Origin: Chlorobaculum parvum NCIB 8327
GTDB taxonomy: Bacteria > Bacteroidota > Chlorobiia > Chlorobiales > Chlorobiaceae
Assembly (NCBI RefSeq): GCF_000020505.1
Contig: NC_011027.1
Span: 728,001 to 792,000 of the forward strand
Length of the DNA stretch: 64,000 nt
Direction: 5' to 3'
Made by a program: the position numbers and the translations under genes. The notes beneath the pieces were generated by a model. The model was not told where the DNA came from and did not search any database. It worked only from the letters and a program-made list of their open reading frames with translations. Positions 19,335 through 28,583 of this stretch are shown here, piece by piece; positions within the stretch are counted from its first letter, which is position 1; each line of letters starts with the position of its first letter.

Positions 19335-19369
19335 AAGCTCTGTGCTGTTGCAGGTTCAGAGCTTTTTTT
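19335..19369 (+). terminator. Intrinsic terminator after the tRNA cluster
   Basis: AAGCTCTG pairs with CAGAGCTT, followed by a run of T. It should end the Pro-Arg-His-Glu transcript before pheT. Confidence 0.8.
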
Positions 19370-19483
19370 GTTAGGTTTGGGCATTCCTGATCATTGGTGT
19401 CCCGCCTGTTTAGCCCGCAGACCGTTGCCGATGATTGTTCAGGGATTCCCGTTTATGAACGCACTGACTGTAATAACCGGCCC

Positions 19484-21916
19484 ATGAAAATCTCCGTCAA
19501 CTGGCTCAAAGAGTTCATTCCCTCGTTTTCATCCGATACTTCCGAACTTGTCGATCGACTGACCTATCTCGGCCTGGAGGTCGAGGAGGTTTTCGAGCAG
19601 AAGCTGCCCGATCCGAAGGTGATTGTCGGAAAGGTGGCCGAGGTGCGGCAGCATCCCAACGCTGACCGTCTTCGCATCTGCATGGTCGATACCGGAGAGC
19701 CCGAGCTTCAGCAGATTGTCTGCGGCGCACCTAACGTCGAAGAGGGAATGGTCGTTCCGGTGGCGACGATCGGAGCGGTGCTGACATCAGGTGACGAGAG
19801 CTTCACCATCAAACCGGCAAAGATTCGCGGCGAACGTTCGTTCGGCATGATCTGCGCGGCTGACGAGCTTGGCCTGTCGGACGACCACGACGGCGTGATG
19901 GTGCTTGACGAGGCGTGCGAGGTGGGTAAGCCGCTTGCCGACTATCTCGAAACCGACACGGTGCTCGACATAGCCGTGACGCCGAACCGTTCCGATGCTC
20001 TGTCGCATCTTGGTGTGGCCCGCGAGTTGGCCGATTGCCACGAGATCGTCTTTCCCCAGGCGCCGGTGATTGAGTTCACCCGTGGCGGTGGACTGGTGGA
20101 GGTGCAGGACGAGGACGCCTGTCCCTACTATTCAGCAACCGTTATCCGGGGTGTGACCGTTGGGCCTTCTCCCCGCTGGCTTGCCCGGCGTCTCGAACAG
20201 ATTGGTCTGCGTCCGAAAAACAACATTGTTGACATTACCAACTACATTCTCCACTCGTTCGGCCAGCCGCTGCATGCTTTTGATATGCACCGCCTTGCCG
20301 GAAGCCGTATCGTGGTGCGCAGCGATGCTGAAAGCTCCTTCATGGCGCTGAATCAGGAGGAGTATAAGTTGCAGCCCGGCATGGCGGCTATCTGCGATTC
20401 CCGGGAGCCTGTGGCCGTCGGCGGCGTTATGGGCGGCCTTTATTCGGCTGTGACCGAAAAGACCACCGATATTCTGCTCGAAGCGGCCTATTTCAACCCT
20501 GCCTCGATCCGGAAGACCGCCAAGCTCCTCCAGCTCTCTACCGACTCCTCATACCGTTACGAGCGGGGTATTGATCCGTGCAACGTCAAGCGAGTGGCCG
20601 AATACGCCATTGCGATGATTCTTGAAATCGCCGGCGGCAAGGTTGAAACCGCTGAGGCGTGGGGTAGCATGCCTTCGACCCAGAAGATCGTCAATCTTCG
20701 CCCGAAGCGCGCCAACGCGGTGCTCGGCAGCTCGATTACCGCTTCCGAAATGATGCGTCTGCTCGAAAAAATCTGCATCAAGGCGGTTTCGCAGGGCGCC
20801 GTGTCGAACGATGCCGACCAGATCGCTTTTGCAGTGCCCTCGCACCGGGTGGACATCGAACAGGAGATCGATCTCATCGAAGAGGTCGCACGCCTGTATG
20901 GTTATAACAACCTCGAACCTTCGTCCGCGATGGTTTCCAGCTATCCGGTTTCGCGCAAGATCCCCGAGTATTTCCCCGATTACCTGCGCAATATCATGAT
21001 CGGCCTCAACTTCAGGGAGGTGCTCACCAATCCGCTTATCAGAAAAGCTGAAGCGAGTTGTTTCAGTGACCAGCCGGTCAGTGCCCTGAATCCGATCAGC
21101 GAAGAGCTCGAAGTGCTTCGACCCTGCCTTGCTCCTTCACTGCTCAGGATCGTCGGCCACAACATCCGTCACGGCAATCGCGACCTTCGCCTGTTCGAGG
21201 TTGCACACGGATTCGAGATGCTGCCGGAAGCCGAGCGCAGTGGTTCCGGACCACTTGCAAAGTATCGTGAACGCGAGCTGCTCTCGATGGTCATCACCGG
21301 GCGTCGAGAGCCACGAAGCTGGAACCATTCCGGCGAAGAGGTCGATTTTTACGATCTCCGGGGTGTGGTCGAGATGTTGCTTGAGAAGCTGAATTTACTT
21401 GATAAATCAGCACTTAATATTTATAATGCCAACACGATTGGTATTGAAATCACATCGGCCGAAAACGGAAACAGCCCGGCTCTGAAAGCCGGAACGGTTC
21501 AGCAGGTCAGCAAAGAAGTGCTCGCCGCCTTTGATCTCGATCAGGATGTTTTTCTTGCTGAAATCGATGTTTCCGTACTGGAGCGCTGCTTCGAGTCCGG
21601 CGTGGTTTATGAACCGCCGTCGAAGTTTCCTGTCGTCGAAAGAGACCTGTCATTTGCTCTTCCCCGACATATTCCGGCACAGCGCCTGGTCGATCTGGCA
21701 ACAGAGAGCGATCCGCTGGTCAGGTCCGTGCGCATCTTCGATGTGTTTGACCGCGGCGAGTCCGGAGGCCATGGGCAGGCCGAACGCAGTGTAGCGATTT
21801 CGCTTGAGCTTGCCGACAGAACAGGAACGATGAACGAGGAAACGATCAACGCTGTTGTTCAGAAAGTGAGTGACAATGCCAAGAGTGAACTTGGTGCGGA
21901 AATCAGGCAAGTTTGA
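19484..21916 (+). CDS. pheT: Phenylalanyl-tRNA synthetase beta subunit
   Basis: This is the beta subunit of the alpha2-beta2 enzyme that charges tRNA-Phe, 810 residues from the ATG at 19484 (MKISVNWLKEFIPSF). The frame is open upstream for 30 more codons without family similarity. Domains in order: a tRNA-binding OB fold (about 40-150, PNADRLRICMVDTGE), the B3/B4 editing region, B5 with LRPKRANAVLGSSI, and a C-terminal anticodon-binding fold (about 715-810, KFPVVERDLSFALP). pheS is not adjacent. It is followed by the coiled-coil gene and zapA on the same strand. Confidence 0.96.
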   Translation: MKISVNWLKEFIPSFSSDTSELVDRLTYLGLEVEEVFEQKLPDPKVIVGKVAEVRQHPNADRLRICMVDTGEPELQQIVCGAPNVEEGMVVPVATIGAVLTSGDESFTIKPAKIRGERSFGMICAADELGLSDDHDGVMVLDEACEVGKPLADYLETDTVLDIAVTPNRSDALSHLGVARELADCHEIVFPQAPVIEFTRGGGLVEVQDEDACPYYSATVIRGVTVGPSPRWLARRLEQIGLRPKNNIVDITNYILHSFGQPLHAFDMHRLAGSRIVVRSDAESSFMALNQEEYKLQPGMAAICDSREPVAVGGVMGGLYSAVTEKTTDILLEAAYFNPASIRKTAKLLQLSTDSSYRYERGIDPCNVKRVAEYAIAMILEIAGGKVETAEAWGSMPSTQKIVNLRPKRANAVLGSSITASEMMRLLEKICIKAVSQGAVSNDADQIAFAVPSHRVDIEQEIDLIEEVARLYGYNNLEPSSAMVSSYPVSRKIPEYFPDYLRNIMIGLNFREVLTNPLIRKAEASCFSDQPVSALNPISEELEVLRPCLAPSLLRIVGHNIRHGNRDLRLFEVAHGFEMLPEAERSGSGPLAKYRERELLSMVITGRREPRSWNHSGEEVDFYDLRGVVEMLLEKLNLLDKSALNIYNANTIGIEITSAENGNSPALKAGTVQQVSKEVLAAFDLDQDVFLAEIDVSVLERCFESGVVYEPPSKFPVVERDLSFALPRHIPAQRLVDLATESDPLVRSVRIFDVFDRGESGGHGQAERSVAISLELADRTGTMNEETINAVVQKVSDNAKSELGAEIRQV

Positions 21917-21928
21917 GCCATTTCAGCC

Positions 21929-22234
21929 ATGGATGCAATAGATGAGCATAATGGTCATGACCTGCTGGCTGGTCTCGAAGAGAACGTTGCGAGGCTTGTC
22001 GAGCAGTTGACGGAGTGCAGGAAAGAAAACGAGTTATTGAAAGCTGAGGTTTCGAGTCTTCAGAACATATTGCGATCATTCAAGCTGCCGGGAACTGAAG
22101 GCCCGTCGGCCGAGGTGCAGGGCGGGGCTGGTGACGGCTTGTCCTACGCCGGAATGCTCCAGATCAAACAGAAACTGGTTCTGGTTCTGCAGAAGATCGA
22201 AAGAGAACTGAGAGGCGAGAAAGCCGGATTTTGA
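21929..22234 (+). CDS. Small coiled-coil protein upstream of zapA
   Basis: This 101-residue acidic protein has a heptad-rich segment (about 12-50, LLAGLEENVARLVEQLTECR), a Gly-rich linker, then a second helix ending LVLVLQKIERELRGEKAGF. I do not recognise a named family. Its stop overlaps the zapA start (TGATG), so translation is probably coupled. By position and coiled-coil nature it may be a division-associated partner of ZapA, in the manner of ZapB-like proteins; that is inference only. Confidence 0.7.
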   Translation: MDAIDEHNGHDLLAGLEENVARLVEQLTECRKENELLKAEVSSLQNILRSFKLPGTEGPSAEVQGGAGDGLSYAGMLQIKQKLVLVLQKIERELRGEKAGF

Positions 22235-22503
22235 TGTCCATGGAAAAGATAACTGTCAATGTTTACGGCGACAACTATCCTTTAAGGGTAGAGAACAGTG
22301 AACTGACCGGCAAAGCTGCCGGTGATGTCGATGGCGTCATGAGGCGCTTCGCTGCGAAAGCTCCCGATCTGGAGCCTAAAAAGCTGGCCGTACTGGCAGC
22401 GATTCAGTTTGCTGAAAAAAAGAATGAACTTGAAGAAGAGCTGTCGCAGCTCAGGCAGAAAATGGCTCGGGTGAATGAATTTATCGAGCAGAATTTGCAC
22501 TAA
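22234..22503 (+). CDS. zapA: Cell division protein ZapA
   Basis: ZapA binds and bundles FtsZ filaments at the division site. The 89-residue protein has the ZapA N-terminal strand pattern KITVNVYGDNYPLRVE, then helices (AAIQFAEKKNELEEELSQLR) forming the C-terminal coiled coil. The ATG at 22234 overlaps the upstream stop; 22240 is an alternative. The RNA that follows and the rny gene lie directly downstream. Confidence 0.85.
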   Translation: MSMEKITVNVYGDNYPLRVENSELTGKAAGDVDGVMRRFAAKAPDLEPKKLAVLAAIQFAEKKNELEEELSQLRQKMARVNEFIEQNLH

Positions 22504-22531
22504 AGCGTTACATTGAAAGTAGACGAAATAT

Positions 22532-22752
22532 CCGCACCACGACAAGAGGTGTTTTGTAAGTAAAAGAACTAACACTTTAGAACAGGGAGTCCAAACTCTT
22601 CTTTTTGATTGCAGGCCTTGATGCTAAAAGGCGACAAGCCACAGGCATTGGCGCTTTTCGAAGCGACACATTGGAAGCAAAAAATCTGAAGGAGACGCCC
22701 ACCGTGATTTACGGGTTCTTGAATCTTACACATCTCTTAGGGTGCGGGTTTT
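22532..22752 (+). ncRNA. ssrS: Probable 6S RNA (ssrS)
   Basis: The 306-base gap after zapA folds into one long rod. CCGCACC (22532-22538) pairs with GGTGCGG (22741-22747), AAGAGGTG (22544-22551) with CATCTCTT (22731-22738), and TGTAAG (22555-22560) with CTTACA (22725-22730). An apical hairpin CGCTT-TTCG-AAGCG lies near the middle (22652-22665), with a large central unpaired region between. A T run follows the closing stem. A rod of about 215 nt with a central bubble just downstream of zapA matches the 6S RNA gene neighbourhood of many bacteria. 6S mimics an open promoter and sequesters RNA polymerase. No covariance model was run. Confidence 0.7.
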
Positions 22753-22809
22753 TTTTGTTCAATTTTGAAGGATCGGCCCTCTCTGGCCGGTTAAAAGGAG
22801 GTTTTTTTA

Positions 22810-24384
22810 ATGGGGATCGTAATAAATCTGTTTCTCATTATTGCGGCATCCGTGATCTTTTTTGCGGTCGGTTTCTACATCGGCCGGTTCTTTCTTGAGC
22901 GTATCGGTACTACTAAAGTTCTCGAAGCTGAGGAGCGTGCCGTGCAGGTTGTTCAGGAGGCCCAGAAAGAGGCCAATGAATACAAGGATCTGAAGGTCAA
23001 CGAAGTCAACCAGGAGTGGAAAAAGCGCAAGCGCGAGTTCGATAGCGAGGTGACGATCAAGAACAACAAGTTCGCTCAGATGCAGAAGCAGATTCGCCAG
23101 AAAGAGTCGTCGCTGAACAACCAGCAGCGGGATGTGCGTGAAACTGAAAAGAAACTTCAGGAGCAGAAAGCCGAGCTGAAACACCTGACTGAAACGGTGC
23201 AGGGCCGCTCCGAGGAGCTTGAAAAGATCATCTTCGAACAGAACCAGCGCCTCGAAAGCATTTCGAACCTGACTGCCGAAGAGGCCCGTCAGATGCTGAT
23301 TGACAACATGGTTTCGAAGGCCAGGGAAGAGGCGACCGAAACCATTCACCAGATTCACGAAGAGGCTACGCAGAAAGCTGACCGGGCTGCCGAAAAGATT
23401 CTGCTGACGGCCATTCAGCGCATCTCTTTCGAGCAGGCTACCGAGAACGCTCTTTCGGTGGTGCACATCCAGAGCGACGAGCTCAAAGGTCGTATCATCG
23501 GTCGCGAAGGGCGTAACATCAAGGCCTTTGAGAATGCAACCGGCGTTGACATCATTGTTGACGATACTCCGGAAGTGGTTATTCTTTCTTGCTTCGATCC
23601 GCTGCGTCGCGAAATGGCCAAGCTGACCCTGCAGAAGCTGCTCGTCGACGGCATCATCCATCCGGTCGCGATCGAGAAGGCCTATCAGGACGCCAAGAAA
23701 GAGATCGACGACGTCATCATGTCTTCCGGCGAAGAGGTGCTCTCGTCGCTGCAGATTCCCAACATGCCGGCCGAACTTGTTGCCCTGATCGGCAAGATGA
23801 AATTCCACACGGTTTATGGCCAGAATCTGCTCCTTCACAGCCGCGAAGTCGCTATGCTGGCGGGGCTCATGGCCGCCGAGCTGAAGCTCGACGCCAAGCA
23901 GGCCAAGCGTGCCGGCCTGTTGCACGACATCGGTCTTGTGCTTCCCGAAACCGAGCTGCCGCATGCGCTGGCAGGAATGGAGTTCCTCAGGAAATTCAAC
24001 GAGTCGCCGGTGGTGCTCAATGCGATTGGCGCTCATCATGGTGAAGTCGGTAAAGAGTCGCCCATCGCCGATCTGGTCGATGCCGCCAACGTTATTTCGC
24101 TCTCCCGCCCTGGTGCGCGTGGAGCCGTGACCGCCGAAGGCAACGTCAAGCGCCTCGAAAGCCTTGAAGAGATCGCCAAAGGCTTCCCCGGCGTCATCAA
24201 GACCTACGCTTTGCAGGCTGGTCGCGAGATCCGGGTGATTGTCGAAGGTGACAACGTCAGCGACTCGCAGGCCGATGTGCTCGCGCACGACATCGCCAAC
24301 AAGATCGAGTCCGAAGCACAGTATCCTGGCCAGATCAAGGTGACCATTCTTCGCGAAAAACGCTCGGTTGCCTTCGCGAAGTAA
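22810..24384 (+). CDS. rny: Ribonuclease Y
   Basis: RNase Y is a membrane-anchored endoribonuclease that starts mRNA decay. The 524-residue protein has one N-terminal membrane helix (FLIIAASVIFFAVGFYIG), a long charged coiled coil (about 35-205), a KH RNA-binding domain with GRIIGREGRNIKAFE, and an HD metal domain with GLLHDIG and AHHGE. Length and order are those of the family. The start has AGGAGG eight bases upstream. Confidence 0.96.
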   Translation: MGIVINLFLIIAASVIFFAVGFYIGRFFLERIGTTKVLEAEERAVQVVQEAQKEANEYKDLKVNEVNQEWKKRKREFDSEVTIKNNKFAQMQKQIRQKESSLNNQQRDVRETEKKLQEQKAELKHLTETVQGRSEELEKIIFEQNQRLESISNLTAEEARQMLIDNMVSKAREEATETIHQIHEEATQKADRAAEKILLTAIQRISFEQATENALSVVHIQSDELKGRIIGREGRNIKAFENATGVDIIVDDTPEVVILSCFDPLRREMAKLTLQKLLVDGIIHPVAIEKAYQDAKKEIDDVIMSSGEEVLSSLQIPNMPAELVALIGKMKFHTVYGQNLLLHSREVAMLAGLMAAELKLDAKQAKRAGLLHDIGLVLPETELPHALAGMEFLRKFNESPVVLNAIGAHHGEVGKESPIADLVDAANVISLSRPGARGAVTAEGNVKRLESLEEIAKGFPGVIKTYALQAGREIRVIVEGDNVSDSQADVLAHDIANKIESEAQYPGQIKVTILREKRSVAFAK

Positions 24385-24410
24385 ACGATTGCTACTGGCT
24401 GAAAATCAAA

Positions 24411-24437
24411 AGGCGGGATGTTCTCCCGCCTTTTTTC
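24411..24437 (+). terminator. Intrinsic terminator after rny
   Basis: AGGCGGGA-TGTTC-TCCCGCCT followed by TTTTT. It lies between rny and convergent hisB, and its A-rich left flank could serve hisB as well. Confidence 0.85.
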
Positions 24438-24458
24438 GTTTGTCGCCGTGGCGCTATT

Positions 24459-25043
24459 TTATAGCGACTCCTTGGTCGAGGGAATCCTCGTGCCGCTGAC
24501 TCTGACTGCCTGTTTCATCGCGTAGGCGAGCGATTTGAAGAGCGCCTCGATCAGGTGATGCGTGTTCTGACCTTCAAGGATCGCCAGGTGCAGGTTGGCG
24601 TTCATCGTTCGGGAGAGCGAGATGAAGAAGTGTTCCACCATTTCAGTCGAGAGCCCCTGAATGACCGGTCGCCTGAACTCCGCCTTGAAAACGCAGTAGC
24701 TTCGCCCACCCAGATCGATCGAGCAGCGCGCCAGCGCCTCGTCCATCGGAATGATCGCCCAACCGTATCGTTCGATGCCTTTTTTGTCTCCAAGCGCTTC
24801 CTCAATGGCTTTGCCGAGCACCAGAGCCACGTCTTCCACCGTGTGGTGGTCATCAACGTCGAGGTCGCCGCTGCACCTGAGCTGCACGTCGATGCCCGAG
24901 TGACGGCTGAAGCTGGTGAGCATGTGGTCGAGAAACACCACGCCGGTTTCTATGGCCGAAGTGCCGGTGCCGTCGAGGTTGACCGTGGCCGTAATATCGG
25001 TTTCTGCGGTTTTGCGGGAGTGTGAAGCGATGCGCTGCGTCAT
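24459..25043 (-). CDS. hisB: Imidazoleglycerol-phosphate dehydratase
   Basis: This enzyme of histidine synthesis dehydrates imidazole glycerol phosphate. The 194-residue protein is the monofunctional form, without the phosphatase domain fused in E. coli. Manganese-binding histidines appear in [32 protein letters not shown] and [14 protein letters not shown], the duplicated pattern of the family. It is a stand-alone gene, 27 bases after a small DUF2905 gene on the same strand, and may be cotranscribed with it. Confidence 0.96.
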   Translation of the reverse strand: MTQRIASHSRKTAETDITATVNLDGTGTSAIETGVVFLDHMLTSFSRHSGIDVQLRCSGDLDVDDHHTVEDVALVLGKAIEEALGDKKGIERYGWAIIPMDEALARCSIDLGGRSYCVFKAEFRRPVIQGLSTEMVEHFFISLSRTMNANLHLAILEGQNTHHLIEALFKSLAYAMKQAVRVSGTRIPSTKESL

Positions 25044-25070
25044 GGATGCTGAATCTGTAATGAAAAGAAA

Positions 25071-25331
25071 TTATCTGAAGAACTTGGTGATGAGGCCGAA
25101 GACCAGGCTCAGGATGATCGAGAGTACAATCGAGCTGCCGATGGGGAAGTAGAAACGGAAATTCTCCTTCTGAATGTTAATGTCGAGAGGGAGGTTTCCG
25201 AACCATCCGAACCAACCGTTCCCGCCCGATTTCTGGGCCAGCATGAGCAGTAAGCCGAGAGCTGCGATCGAAGCTCCGACAAAAAAGAGCATTTTGCCCA
25301 TAGCTGAAAACGGGTCTTGCATATTGTTCAA
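25071..25331 (-). CDS. Small DUF2905-type membrane protein
   Basis: This 86-residue protein has two hydrophobic helices ([19 protein letters not shown] and [19 protein letters not shown]). They are joined by a loop with [20 protein letters not shown], the hallmark of the DUF2905 family. The function of the family is unknown. It lies upstream of hisB on the minus strand and divergently from secG. An alternative start is the Met at residue 4. Confidence 0.8.
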   Translation of the reverse strand: MNNMQDPFSAMGKMLFFVGASIAALGLLLMLAQKSGGNGWFGWFGNLPLDINIQKENFRFYFPIGSSIVLSIILSLVFGLITKFFR

Positions 25332-25409
25332 AAGTTGCTAAATTATGCCCTCACTATCGTAAGATACGATAGCAAAAGAGAATTTCGGAATTTACAGAAG
25401 TGGCCTGAC

Positions 25410-25784
25410 ATGCTCAACGGATTGATCGTCATCCTTGCTCTGATCGCCGCGATCCTGCTGATCGTGTCGGTTCTGCTGCAAAGCCCCAAGTCGGGCAGCG
25501 GTCTTACCGGTGGTATTGCAAGCTTGGGTACCGTGCAGACGCTTGGCGTCAGGCGTACCGGTGACTTCCTGAGCAAGGTTACGGCTGTTTTGGCCGGAGC
25601 CGTTATGGTTCTTTCGTTTATCGCCCAGTTCACCCTTCCGGCCCGTCACCAGGCTGGTAACGGGAACAGCATTCTGCAGAAGGACGTTCCGGCATCTCTC
25701 CCCGTTAACAACCTCCCGCAGGAACTTCCGGCAACCGGCAATCTCCCGTCTCCGGATCAGCAGCCAACAGAACCGGCACAATAA
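25410..25784 (+). CDS. secG: Preprotein translocase subunit SecG
   Basis: SecG assists SecYE in protein export. I place the start at 25410 ([20 protein letters not shown]), giving 124 residues; the frame is open further upstream without similarity. Two membrane helices flank the conserved cytoplasmic loop [19 protein letters not shown], with [11 protein letters not shown] before helix two. The C-terminal 45 residues are Pro/Gln-rich and poorly conserved, as is usual. tRNA-Lys follows after six bases. Confidence 0.92.
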   Translation: MLNGLIVILALIAAILLIVSVLLQSPKSGSGLTGGIASLGTVQTLGVRRTGDFLSKVTAVLAGAVMVLSFIAQFTLPARHQAGNGNSILQKDVPASLPVNNLPQELPATGNLPSPDQQPTEPAQ

Positions 25785-25790
25785 ACTTCT

Positions 25791-25863
25791 GCACTCGTAG
25801 CTCAATTGGTAGAGCAACTGACTCTTAATCAGTGGGTTCAAGGTTCGAGTCCTTGCGAGTGCA
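25791..25863 (+). tRNA. tRNA-Lys (CTT)
   Basis: Acceptor GCACTCG pairs with CGAGTGC. The anticodon stem-loop ACTGA-CTCTTAA-TCAGT gives CTT. CCA is encoded at 25864-25866. Confidence 0.96.
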
Positions 25864-25876
25864 CCATACTGTCGCA

Positions 25877-25911
25877 AAGCCTCACAGATCAACGTCTGTG
25901 AGGCTTTTTTC
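25877..25911 (+). terminator. Intrinsic terminator after secG/tRNA-Lys
   Basis: A perfect 12-bp stem, AAGCCTCACAGA with TCTGTGAGGCTT, followed by a T run. Confidence 0.9.
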
Positions 25912-26146
25912 GTTTATGGGCGCAAGAGTGGGCGAGGCATTTTAATGTATGACTGGTTGTGCCGTTCTTTTGGCAAGGTCATCGGCTCTGGCGTGCGGTG
26001 ATGTTATCTAATCACCGAAAACGTAGGGATTTGTGTACCTTGAAATGGTAGGCTGTTTCCGCGGTAAACCTGTATTCTCCCGGAACAAATCTTTCTGTTT
26101 TACGGGCTGCCGTGTACATCAAAGAGGTAAGTATTCGAGGAGCGCT

Positions 26147-27610
26147 ATGAGCAAAACATTCACGAAAGCCGATATCGTCAATATCGCTGTTGATGCCATG
26201 CTGGTTAACGGGTTGGATCCCGATTTTTCGCCCCAGGCAAAGCAGCAGTTGGGCTCGATGCATGGGCCCACAGAGGGGTATGGTTCGGAGATTCTTGATT
26301 TGACCTCGTTGCTCTGGTGTTCGATTGACAACGACGACTCGCGTGATCTGGACCAGATTACCGCCTGTGAGGTGCTGGATGATTCCTCCACCATCATTTA
26401 TGTGGCTATCGCTGACGTCGATACGCTGGTGAAAAAAGGCTCGCCGATCGATGGCCACGCACGGACAAATACCACCTCCGTCTATACGTCAGCTAAAGTC
26501 TTTCCGATGCTGCCCTTGCGTCTTTCCACCGACCTGACCTCCCTCAATCCCGATCAGAACCGGCTGGCCATCGTCACCATCATGAAAATCGGCCCTGATG
26601 GCGAGTTGATCAACTCGACGGTCGAGCGCGCATGGGTGAGGAACAAGGCTCAACTCGCGTATGATTCTGTCTCGGCTTGGATCGATGGTAAAGACGAGCT
26701 GCCTGCGGCTGCAAAGGCCGTTCCGGGGATGGATGAGCAGTTGCGCCGTCAGGATGCTGTGGCGCAAAAATTACGGTTGCAACGGCATGCGAAAGGTTCT
26801 CTGGAATTCGAGACCTTTCAGCCTCGCGCCGTGTTCGAAGGGGATCGCGTTGTTGGCATCACTCAGCAGGAGAAGAACCGGGCGCGACAACTGATCGAGG
26901 AGTTCATGATTGCCACCAACGCCTGCACCGCCGATTTTCTTGCTGAAAAGGGTGTTGCGTCGATTCGTCGGGTGGTAAAGTCGCCTGAGCGATGGAAGCG
27001 CATTGTGGAGGTGGCCAAGGAGTACGGCTATTCGCTGCCCGGTGAGCCCGACGGAAAAGCGCTCGAAAAATTCCTAGCCGTGAGGCACAAGGCCGATCCA
27101 TTGCGTTTCCCTGACCTTTCGCTCACCATCATCAAGCTTATGGGAGCAGGAGAGTACGTCGTGGAATTTCCGGGGCAGAAACCCATCGGGCACTTTGGCC
27201 TTGCCGAGCGCGATTACACTCACTCGACGGCACCGAACAGACGCTATCCCGATCTGATTACCCTGAGAATGACCAAGGCTTTTCTGGCCAACTGCCCGTC
27301 CCCGTATGGCGTTGACGAGCTTGAAGAGTTGGCGGTTCATTGCACCCGCCAGGAGGATGCGGCCCGCAAGGTGGAGCGTCGCGTACGCAAGTCTGAAGCC
27401 GCGTTACTTCTGGGAACCATGATCGGTCAGCACTTCGACGCTGTTGTCTCCGGTCATTCGGAGCGGGGCACGTGGGTGAGGATCCTGACGCCGCCAGCCG
27501 AGGGGCGTCTGGTCAGAACTTACGGGAAAGTCAGCGTTGGTAAAAAGATCAAGGTAAAGCTTGTTTTGGCCGATGTCGAACAGGGGTTCATTGATTTTGA
27601 AAGGATATGA
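26147..27610 (+). CDS. RNase II/R-type exoribonuclease (RNB domain)
   Basis: The 487-residue protein, from the ATG at 26147 behind GAGGAGC, has an RNB catalytic domain: the metal-binding Asp cluster is in DNDDSRDLDQI, followed by VAIADVDTLVKKGSPID. The later part has HSTAPNRRYPDLITLR, the usual C-terminal RNB signature. The last 60 residues (SERGTWVRILTPPAEGRLVR) look like an S1/OB fold. It lacks the tandem N-terminal cold-shock domains of RNase II/R, so it is a short form. Expected role: 3'-to-5' RNA degradation. Confidence 0.86.
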   Translation: MSKTFTKADIVNIAVDAMLVNGLDPDFSPQAKQQLGSMHGPTEGYGSEILDLTSLLWCSIDNDDSRDLDQITACEVLDDSSTIIYVAIADVDTLVKKGSPIDGHARTNTTSVYTSAKVFPMLPLRLSTDLTSLNPDQNRLAIVTIMKIGPDGELINSTVERAWVRNKAQLAYDSVSAWIDGKDELPAAAKAVPGMDEQLRRQDAVAQKLRLQRHAKGSLEFETFQPRAVFEGDRVVGITQQEKNRARQLIEEFMIATNACTADFLAEKGVASIRRVVKSPERWKRIVEVAKEYGYSLPGEPDGKALEKFLAVRHKADPLRFPDLSLTIIKLMGAGEYVVEFPGQKPIGHFGLAERDYTHSTAPNRRYPDLITLRMTKAFLANCPSPYGVDELEELAVHCTRQEDAARKVERRVRKSEAALLLGTMIGQHFDAVVSGHSERGTWVRILTPPAEGRLVRTYGKVSVGKKIKVKLVLADVEQGFIDFERI

Positions 27611-27654
27611 CAACCGGTCATGGTCATTCGCATAACCGGTTGTCAAAAGACAGC

Positions 27655-28311
27655 TTACCACTCTGAAGAATGTAACCCGACGATCTCCTTGTACGCAATC
27701 GCGGCCGCGCAGGAGGTTACCGGTGCGCTGATCAGGAGGCCGACGCCGAGGGCAAGGATACCAAGCACATTGATGAGTGCGAGCACAAGGGCAAAGACGA
27801 AAAAGGCGAACCAGTTTTTCGTGATGATCTTTCTGCTGGTTTCCATCGCCTGCCAGAACTCCATCCGGTGATCGATGATGAGAAAGGTGGTCAACATGTA
27901 GCCGATAGCAAGATAGATGCCGGGAATGATGAGCAGCATGAACCCGACCGAGACAATGATGCCGCTTGCCAGTCCGGCAAGAAAAAGCGGCAGGAAGTAG
28001 TTGAAGCCTCTGAAAAAGTCGCTGAACTGGAGCGACTGGCCGTTTATGAGCCTGAACGCGGCGATACTGTAGCCGGCATAGAGCGGCGCGGCGAGAGCTG
28101 AAAAGAGCAGTGAGCCGAGCGCTTCCAGTTTCGCACTGGCAAGTGATATCGCAAAGACGAGCAGGGTGAAGCCGACGAATTCGCCGACGTGCTCCTTAAA
28201 CATTTCCCAACCTTTCTGCACGTAATCCGAGGTGTTGACCTCATAGCCATTCTCAATGAGCTGCCCGAAAAGCGCAGGATCGACTTTCTGCCCAAAATCA
28301 AATGCTGCCAT
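27655..28311 (-). CDS. Integral membrane protein, function unknown
   Basis: The 218-residue protein has a cytoplasmic N-terminus of about 40 residues (YVQKGWEMFKEHVGEFVGF) and five or six membrane helices. It contains the loop LLIIPGIYLAIGYMLTTFLI followed by HRMEFWQAMETSRKIITKNW, a pattern shared with DUF975-like and related bacterial membrane proteins. No catalytic motif is seen. It is monocistronic and convergent with the RNB gene. Confidence 0.75.
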   Translation of the reverse strand: MAAFDFGQKVDPALFGQLIENGYEVNTSDYVQKGWEMFKEHVGEFVGFTLLVFAISLASAKLEALGSLLFSALAAPLYAGYSIAAFRLINGQSLQFSDFFRGFNYFLPLFLAGLASGIIVSVGFMLLIIPGIYLAIGYMLTTFLIIDHRMEFWQAMETSRKIITKNWFAFFVFALVLALINVLGILALGVGLLISAPVTSCAAAIAYKEIVGLHSSEW

Positions 28312-28583
28312 GATTCCTCCAGGGTTTCCTTGTGTTCAATTGATGTCAATACTATGATCCATTGAAAGGTAGCCAAGGTTGACGAAATCTCAAGGTATAG
28401 TTGAAACGTGCAGGGGTGATTTTACGTATTGTCTACCATTATTTCGATGTTGCTACATTTGTCTGAACTTGAGAGCGCTGAATAGGGTATTGGGGAGGGT
28501 CTCTGAGGCGACCGATATTGCAGACACAGCCTTGCGCCGTATATTGCTGCACGTGGCTCGATTTGCAGCGTAAACGATTTTTG

